Below are positions 58,729 through 64,000 of a stretch of 64,000 nucleotides of DNA, one piece after another (the first letter of the stretch is position 1; each line of letters begins with the position of its first letter). Source of the stretch: JAVVHH01 sp964613945 (GTDB taxonomy: Bacteria > Pseudomonadota > Alphaproteobacteria > Acetobacterales > Acetobacteraceae). The stretch spans positions 1 to 64,000 of the forward strand of contig CAZTJC010000013.1 in assembly GCA_964613945.1 (NCBI GenBank), in the 5' to 3' direction. The translations under genes and the position numbers were made by a program. The notes under the pieces were generated by a model. It made no database searches and was not told the DNA's origin. It was given only the letters and a program-made list of their open reading frames with translations.

Positions 58729-60216
58729 ATGTCCGGAGCCGAATTTTCCCCCACTGCCTCGACTGGACTCGCCGAAGACGTCGGCGTCTCGGATTTCGCC
58801 AGCCTGCTCAATCGCGAGTTCAAGCCCAAGAGCGACCGTGCCCGCGAGGCGGTGCAGGAGTCCATCAACGTCCTCGCTAATCAAGCGCTGGCGTCGACAC
58901 ATCTGATCTCCAACGATGCGCTCCGTTCAATTTCGGCAATGATCTCCGAAATCGATGCGAAGCTGACCGAACAGGTCAATGCCATCATGCATCACGAGGA
59001 CTTCCAGCAATTGGAGTCTGCCTGGCGCGGCCTGTCGTATCTCGTCAACAACACCGAGACCGACGAGTCGCTCAAGATCAAGGTCTTCAACATCTCCAAG
59101 AAAGAGCTGGGCAAGACCCTCAAGAAGTTCCGCGGCACCGCGTGGGATCAGAGTCCGATCTTCAAGAAGGTTTACGAGGAGGAGTTCGGCCAGTTCGGCG
59201 GCGAGCCGTTCGGTCTGCTGGTGGGCGACTATTACTTCGACCATAGCCCGATGGACGTTCAGCTCCTGGGCGACATTGCCCAGGTCGCGGCTGGCGCGCA
59301 CGCGCCGTTCATCGCCGCCGCCAGCCCGACCGTCATGCAGCTCGATACCTGGGACGAACTTGCCAACCCGCGCGACCTGACCAAGATCTTCCAGACCCCG
59401 GAATACGCTGCTTGGCGATCGCTCCGCGAGAGCGAGGACAGCCGCTACATCGGCCTGGCGATGCCGCGCTTCTTGGCCCGCCTGCCCTATGGCGAGAAGA
59501 CCGAAGCCGTGGAGGAGTTCGCCTTCGAGGAAGACACCGAGGGCGCGCACAGCGAGAAGTATACCTGGGCCAACTCGGCCTACGCGATGGCCACCAACAT
59601 CACCCGCGCCTTCAAGCTTTACGGCTGGACGACGCAGATTCGCGGCGTGGAAAGCGGCGGTGCCGTCGAGGGGCTGCCGACGCACACCTTCCCGTCCGAG
59701 GATGGCGGGGTGATGATGAAATGCCCGACCGAGATCGCCATCGCCGACCGTCGCGAGGCCGAACTCGCCAAGAATGGCTTCATGCCGCTGATCTACAAGA
59801 AGAACAGCGATTTCGCGGCGTTCATCGGTGCGCAGTCGTTGCAGAAACCGCAAGAATACCAGGATCCGGCGGCGACTTCGAACGCCAACCTGGCCGCCCG
59901 CCTGCCCTACCTGTTCGCCTCCTGCCGCTTCGCGCACTTCCTGAAGTGTATGGTGCGCGACAAGATTGGTAGCTCCATGACCAAGGCGCAGTTGCAGACC
60001 TGGTTGCAGTCCTGGCTAAACCAATACGTCGACTCTTCTCCAGACATGTCTTCGGATGCCACAAAGGCGATGCGTCCTTTGTCCGAAGGAGTGGTCCAAT
60101 TGGAAGCTAACGAGGAAAACCCTGGCTACTACGCTGCCAAGTTCTTCCTCAAACCACACTACCAGCTTGAGGGTCTGACCGTTTCTTTGCGGTTGGTCTC
60201 CAAGGTCCCGGCTTAA
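58729..60216 (+). CDS. tssC: Type VI secretion sheath protein TssC
   Basis: The 495-residue protein matches TssC/VipB: NAIMHHEDFQQLESAWRGL near residue 83, KKFRGTAWDQSPIFKKVYEEEFG, PFGLLVGDYYFDHSP and the C-terminal FLKPHYQLEGLTVSLRLVSKVP. It is the large sheath subunit, nearly invariant. It follows tssB by 3 bp and precedes hcp by 25 bp. Confidence 0.96.
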   Translation: MSGAEFSPTASTGLAEDVGVSDFASLLNREFKPKSDRAREAVQESINVLANQALASTHLISNDALRSISAMISEIDAKLTEQVNAIMHHEDFQQLESAWRGLSYLVNNTETDESLKIKVFNISKKELGKTLKKFRGTAWDQSPIFKKVYEEEFGQFGGEPFGLLVGDYYFDHSPMDVQLLGDIAQVAAGAHAPFIAAASPTVMQLDTWDELANPRDLTKIFQTPEYAAWRSLRESEDSRYIGLAMPRFLARLPYGEKTEAVEEFAFEEDTEGAHSEKYTWANSAYAMATNITRAFKLYGWTTQIRGVESGGAVEGLPTHTFPSEDGGVMMKCPTEIAIADRREAELAKNGFMPLIYKKNSDFAAFIGAQSLQKPQEYQDPAATSNANLAARLPYLFASCRFAHFLKCMVRDKIGSSMTKAQLQTWLQSWLNQYVDSSPDMSSDATKAMRPLSEGVVQLEANEENPGYYAAKFFLKPHYQLEGLTVSLRLVSKVPA

Positions 60217-60241
60217 CCATCCACTTTGTGTTGAGGACAAC

Positions 60242-60820
60242 ATGCCCGTCGACAGCTATATGCTTTTCAAGCCATACAACAAGGAATACATCGATTCGGA
60301 ATCGCAGGTCGATTTCGGCAAGTCGACTGCTGGAACTGATCTCGGTGACGAGTTCATCAAGAATGCGCGCAAATGCTTTGAAGTAACCACCTTCAGCTTC
60401 GACGTCGAGCAGACGATCAACATGAGCAGCCAGTCCGCTGGCGCCGGTGCGGGCAAGATCCAGTTCAACCCGTTCAAGGTCTCGCGCAAGATCGACAAAG
60501 CGTCATCCACCATGTTCCAGATGGCCTGCCGCGGCACGACGTTCGAGTTCGTCCGCCTTGGCTTCCGTAAGGCCAGCGGCACCGAAGCATCGGGCTTGTT
60601 CTATCTCCGTTTCGACTTCAAGCTCGTCGCCCTGAAGACGATCAGTTGGTCCCACGACGACGAGTCGCCGACCGAAGATCTTGAGTTCGAATATGGCGGC
60701 TTGAAGCTGAGCTACATGATTCAAAACCCCGATGGGTCGTTGAAGTCCGTCAATCCGGTCGGCTGGAACAAAATTAAAAACGTCGAGGACGACAGCGACA
60801 AAGCAATCGTTCTGGCATAA
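60242..60820 (+). CDS. hcp: Type VI secretion tube protein Hcp
   Basis: The 192-residue protein belongs to the Hcp tube family. Features are an opening strand (MPVDSYMLFKP), KCFEVTTFSFDVEQTINMSSQS, GKIQFNPFKVSRKIDKASSTMF, and a later WSHDDESPTEDLEFEYGGLKLSY. It is longer than the usual 160-172 residues and carries a C-terminal acidic stretch, so it may be a variant or evolved tube protein. Hexameric rings stack inside the TssBC sheath. It lies between tssC and tagJ. Confidence 0.9.
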   Translation: MPVDSYMLFKPYNKEYIDSESQVDFGKSTAGTDLGDEFIKNARKCFEVTTFSFDVEQTINMSSQSAGAGAGKIQFNPFKVSRKIDKASSTMFQMACRGTTFEFVRLGFRKASGTEASGLFYLRFDFKLVALKTISWSHDDESPTEDLEFEYGGLKLSYMIQNPDGSLKSVNPVGWNKIKNVEDDSDKAIVLA

Positions 60821-60842
60821 TCGACGCAATCGGCACGCTAGC

Positions 60843-61658
60843 GTGAGCACTGCCCGGCAGCTTCTCGAGTCGGGCAGGCTCCGCGAAGCTTTTGACCAGC
60901 TGAAACAGGATGTGCGCAAAGCGCCGCGAGATCCGCGCCTGCGCACGTTCCTGTTTCAGATGTTCTGCATTTCCGGCGAGTGGGACCGTGCCCTCGCCCA
61001 ACTTACCGTCGCTGCCGAACTCGACCCGTTGGCGCTGCCCATGGCCGAGACTTACCGCACCCTGATCCGCTGCGAGGGCGTGCGTGATTCCGTGTTCGCC
61101 GGGCGTCGCACGCCGACCCTGTTCGGTCATCCGCTGCCCTGGGTTCCCCTGCTCGTCGAAGCGACCCGGCTGCTGGCCGCCGGCGCCCACGAGCCCGCGG
61201 CGCGGTTGCGCGACGAGGCGTTCGACGCCGCCGACACCGTTGCCGGCGACGCCGACATCACGCCGTTTGACTGGATCGCCGATGCCGATCCGCGCCTTGG
61301 CCCGGTGCTCGAGGCCGTACTAGACGGCACCTACTACTGGATCCCGTTCCAGCACATCGCCGAACTTACGCTAGAAGCGCCGGCCGATCTGCGCGACCAG
61401 GTCTGGATGCCGGCCGAATTCACTTGGACAAATGGCGGGCGCGCCATCGGCTTTATCCCAACCCGCTACCCCGCCAGCGCCGCGACAGGCGATCCGCTGC
61501 TCGCGCTCGCGCGCCGGACCGAATGGCAGCCGGCGGGCCCGGCTGATCACGGCTGGTCACTCGGCCTCGGCCAACGCATGCTGACGACCGGGGACAACGA
61601 TTTCGCGCTGATGGACATTCGTCACCTCCGCTTCGACTCCATTACCCCGCCCTCCTGA
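60843..61658 (+). CDS. tagJ: Type VI secretion accessory protein TagJ (ImpE)
   Basis: The 271-residue protein matches the ImpE/TagJ family: LESGRLREAFDQLKQDVRKAPRDPRLR-type TPR-like N-terminus, FLFQMFCISGEWDRALAQL, then PFDWIADADPRLGPVLEAVL and YYWIPFQHIAEL. TagJ binds TssB and modulates sheath handling by ClpV. GTG 60843 is the start. It ends 1 bp before tssE. Confidence 0.9.
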   Translation: MSTARQLLESGRLREAFDQLKQDVRKAPRDPRLRTFLFQMFCISGEWDRALAQLTVAAELDPLALPMAETYRTLIRCEGVRDSVFAGRRTPTLFGHPLPWVPLLVEATRLLAAGAHEPAARLRDEAFDAADTVAGDADITPFDWIADADPRLGPVLEAVLDGTYYWIPFQHIAELTLEAPADLRDQVWMPAEFTWTNGGRAIGFIPTRYPASAATGDPLLALARRTEWQPAGPADHGWSLGLGQRMLTTGDNDFALMDIRHLRFDSITPPS

Positions 61659-61659
61659 G

Positions 61660-62166
61660 ATGACGGAGCTGAACCGGGCCGAGCGACTACAGCCGTCGTT
61701 GCTCGACCGACTGACCGACGACGCGCCGGACCAACGCCGCGAGACGCTGGACCAGCAGGTATTGACCATGTCGCAACTCCGCAGCGCCGTGCTGCGCGAT
61801 GTTGGTAGCCTGCTCAACGCGACCAACCTCGACAGCGGCGGTGAACTCCCGCCGGGTTCGCTGGCTGCGTCGAGCACGATCAACTACGGCATCCCTGGGG
61901 TGGCCGGCACCAGCAGCGACGGCCGCTCCACGCCGCTTGAGCGCCAAGTCGCAGCCGCTATCCGCGCCTTCGAGCCGCGGATCCGCAGCGAAACCCTCCA
62001 GGTCCGCGCCCGCCCGATCCGGCGCGACGAGGGTCTGCCGACGTTGATCCTCGAAATCAGCGGCGAACTCTGGGCGCAGCCTGTGCCGCAGCAGATCTTC
62101 CTTGAGACCGCCATCGAGCTTGAAACCCACATCGCCGTCGTCACCGAGACCAGGGCCCGCTCCTGA
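61660..62166 (+). CDS. tssE: Type VI secretion baseplate protein TssE
   Basis: The 168-residue protein is a gp25-like TssE: QPSLLDRLTDDAPDQRRE near residue 12, LRSAVLRDVGSLLNATNL, then the ISTINYGIP-like SSTINYGIPG and EPRI with ETLQVR. It joins the baseplate to the sheath. Its TGA shares a base with the tssF ATG. Confidence 0.93.
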   Translation: MTELNRAERLQPSLLDRLTDDAPDQRRETLDQQVLTMSQLRSAVLRDVGSLLNATNLDSGGELPPGSLAASSTINYGIPGVAGTSSDGRSTPLERQVAAAIRAFEPRIRSETLQVRARPIRRDEGLPTLILEISGELWAQPVPQQIFLETAIELETHIAVVTETRARS

Positions 62167-64000
62167 TGGACCCGCGCCTGCTGCGTCACTACGAGTCCGA
62201 ACTCGCCTTCATGCGCGACATGGGCGGCGAGTTCGCCGCCGAGTTTCCCAAGATCGCCTCCCGCCTCGGCCTCGGCAGCACGGAGGTCGCCGATCCCTAC
62301 GTCGAGCGCCTGCTCGAGGGCTTCGCGTTCCTGACCGCCCGCATCCAGGTCAAGATGGAGGCGGAATTCCCGACCTTCACGCAGTCCTTGCTGCAGATGG
62401 TCTACCCACACTATCTCGCGCCGACCCCTTCGATGGCCGTGGTGCGGCTGCAGCCCGATGCTGGACTGCGCGCCATGCCGGGCGGGGCCACGCTGCCGGC
62501 TGGTACCGAACTGCGCAGCCTGCTCGGCACCGAGGACCAGACCAACTGCGAATTCCGCACCGCCCATCCGGTTCAGCTGCTGCCGATCGAGCTGACGGAA
62601 GCGGATTATATCGGATCGCCGGCGGCACTGGTCGCGCTCGGGTTGCCGGAGAACCGCCGGGTCAAGGCGGCGATCCGCCTGCGCTTGAAAGTCACTGGCG
62701 AAATGCCGTTCCGCGAGCTGGCGCTGCATCGGCTCACCTTCTTTCTCGGCGGTGCCGAGGGCGTCCGCATGCGGCTCTACGAACAGCTCACCAGCAACGT
62801 CGTTCAGCTCTGGGCCCGTCCTGCCCTTCGTCCGCTGCCCTGGCAGGAAAGCCTGCCGGCCCGTGTCGTTCGCCCGATCGGCTTCGACCCGGAGGAAGCC
62901 CTGCTCCCCCGCGTGGCGCAATCCTTCGACGGCTATCGGTTGTTGCAGGAATACTACGCCATGCCGGAGCGCTTCCTGTTTGTCGCCATCGACGGCCTCG
63001 ACCGCGCCGCCATCCGCAATGCCACCGGCGAGATGGAAGTCATCATCCTGCTCGACCGCGCCGACCCGGCGCTGGCCAACGGCTTCGATGCCAGTGCCAT
63101 GCTGCTGTTCTGCACGCCGGCGATCAACCTGTTTTCTCGCCGCAGCGATCGCATCGACCTCACCACCGGCAAGGCCGAGCACCAGATCGTGCCGGACCGC
63201 ATGCGTCCGCTCGATTTCGAGGTGTTCGACGTCCGAGGCGTCGAGGCCTTCGCCAGCGACGGCAGCGCGCCGCAGCGCTTTCTGCCGTTCTACGCCGCCA
63301 ACGATCTCAGCCGTCAATCCGAGCAAAGCTACTACACGCTGCGTCGGCAGCCCCGCCAGCTCTCGTCGCGCGCCCGCCAGCGCGGTCCGCGCTCGTCCTA
63401 TTTCGGCCATGACCTGTTCATCACCCTCGTCGACGGTGCACAGGCTCCACTCGACCGCGAGCTACGCCAGCTCGGGCTCGACCTCCTTTGCACCAACCGC
63501 GACCTGCCGCTCGGCATGCCGGTCGGCCGCCAGGCCACCGACTTCACCATTCCCGTCAGTGCGCCGGTCGCGTCGGTTCGCTGCATCGTCGGTCCCACGG
63601 CGCCTCGCCCCTGCCGCAGCGACGGCGAATACGCCTGGCGTTTCATCAGCCACCTCAATCTCAACTATCTCAGCCTTGCCGATACCGACGAGCTGCAGGG
63701 TGCCGCCGCGCTCCGGGAGTTGCTGCGCCTCTACGTGCCGCAATCCGGCACCGTCGCGGCCCGCCAGTTGGAGGGGCTGCTCTCGGTCGCCGCCCGCCCG
63801 GTGGTTCGGCGCATCCCCGGCAGCGGCCCCATCGCCGCCGGGCGGGGCCTGGGCCTCACCTTGCTGATGGATGAAGGCCCGTTCGGCGGCACCGGCGCGG
63901 TGCTGCTCGGTGCCGTGCTCGAGCGGTTCTTCGCCAAATACGTGTCCATCAACGGCTTCACCGAAACCACCCTGAATTGCGTCGATCGCGGCGAGGTCAT
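62166..64000 (+). CDS. tssF: Type VI secretion baseplate protein TssF (3' end outside window)
   Basis: The frame is open from ATG 62166 to the window edge, 611 codons. It opens with DPRLLRHYESELAFMRDMGGEFA, contains FPKIASRLGL, DPYVERLLEGFAFLTARIQVK, FPTFTQSLLQMVYPHYL and later LNLNYLSLAD. These identify TssF (ImpG), the large wedge subunit. About 10-20 residues probably remain outside. tssG, tssK, tssL and tssM would be expected downstream. Confidence 0.94.
   Translation, partial: MDPRLLRHYESELAFMRDMGGEFAAEFPKIASRLGLGSTEVADPYVERLLEGFAFLTARIQVKMEAEFPTFTQSLLQMVYPHYLAPTPSMAVVRLQPDAGLRAMPGGATLPAGTELRSLLGTEDQTNCEFRTAHPVQLLPIELTEADYIGSPAALVALGLPENRRVKAAIRLRLKVTGEMPFRELALHRLTFFLGGAEGVRMRLYEQLTSNVVQLWARPALRPLPWQESLPARVVRPIGFDPEEALLPRVAQSFDGYRLLQEYYAMPERFLFVAIDGLDRAAIRNATGEMEVIILLDRADPALANGFDASAMLLFCTPAINLFSRRSDRIDLTTGKAEHQIVPDRMRPLDFEVFDVRGVEAFASDGSAPQRFLPFYAANDLSRQSEQSYYTLRRQPRQLSSRARQRGPRSSYFGHDLFITLVDGAQAPLDRELRQLGLDLLCTNRDLPLGMPVGRQATDFTIPVSAPVASVRCIVGPTAPRPCRSDGEYAWRFISHLNLNYLSLADTDELQGAAALRELLRLYVPQSGTVAARQLEGLLSVAARPVVRRIPGSGPIAAGRGLGLTLLMDEGPFGGTGAVLLGAVLERFFAKYVSINGFTETTLNCVDRGEV

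Noticed and set aside
1..64000. CRISPR arrays, rRNA, tRNA and insertion sequences
   Set aside because: I saw no regularly spaced repeat arrays, no RNA gene signatures and no transposase genes. The only short repeats are iterons and the assembly duplicate.

Overview
The window is a high-GC (roughly two-thirds G+C) bacterial scaffold with three 100-N gaps. Protein styles (GC-rich alphaproteobacterial codon use, solute-binding proteins with Tat-like signals, Imp-type type VI secretion genes, a RepA/ParA/ParB block of the kind found on Acetobacteraceae plasmids) suggest an alphaproteobacterium, probably Acetobacteraceae. That assignment is inference. A plasmid-type replication and partition block together with catabolic and secretion genes suggests a megaplasmid or chromid, or an integrated plasmid.

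Layout. (1) 1-7019, replicon maintenance. A leftward three-gene operon (recombinase-like protein without catalytic residues, unknown protein, ScpA/kleisin-like protein cut by the window edge) diverges from an intact tyrosine recombinase. An iteron origin follows (3199-3352), then repA-parA-parB with a parS-like palindrome. Further iteron copies lie inside repA, after parB in inverse orientation, and unexpectedly inside atzE. (2) 7026-16306, a Uma2 nuclease-like gene, then a rightward operon: allophanate hydrolase split into two overlapping ORFs, an oligopeptide-type ABC importer, AtzG and AtzE. This is a carboxybiuret/allophanate-type route to ammonia and CO2. (3) 16290-25378, a leftward cluster: two exporters or carriers, a TRZ/ATZ-type deaminase, a THI5/NMT1-type ABC importer with two binding proteins, a dihydroorotase-like cyclic amidohydrolase and an SDR. 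All are consistent with uptake and ring opening of an N-heterocycle. (4) 25484-29734, a LysR regulator and a CoA-pathway operon (MaoC-SCP2 fusion, alpha/beta hydrolase, acyl-CoA ligase). (5) 29736-37409, a Leu/Ile/Val-type binding protein with two exported MmgE/PrpD paralogs, endonuclease III, a tannase-family esterase and a secreted beta-repeat protein. (6) 37475-44759, fused hydantoinase/oxoprolinase HyuAB, a quinone oxidoreductase, a small unknown, and a DHH phosphoesterase coupled to UV endonuclease UvsE. (7) 44782-51911, a PAS-LuxR regulator, a stress-protein island (CsbD, two YsnF/DUF2382 proteins, GlsB/YeaQ, a small tail-anchored protein, a LEA-type lipoprotein) and a GGDEF-EAL sensor. 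(8) 52090-55171, an M81 peptidase with a peptide-binding protein. (9) 55809-64000, a methyltransferase and the start of a type VI secretion locus (tssA, B, C, hcp, tagJ, tssE, tssF), which continues past the window.

Two assembly points matter to a reader. The gap at 25171-25270 is false: the two flanks carry the same 55 bp, so the gene is really continuous. The gaps at 17542-17641 and 19348-19447 hide real sequence and truncate three genes.
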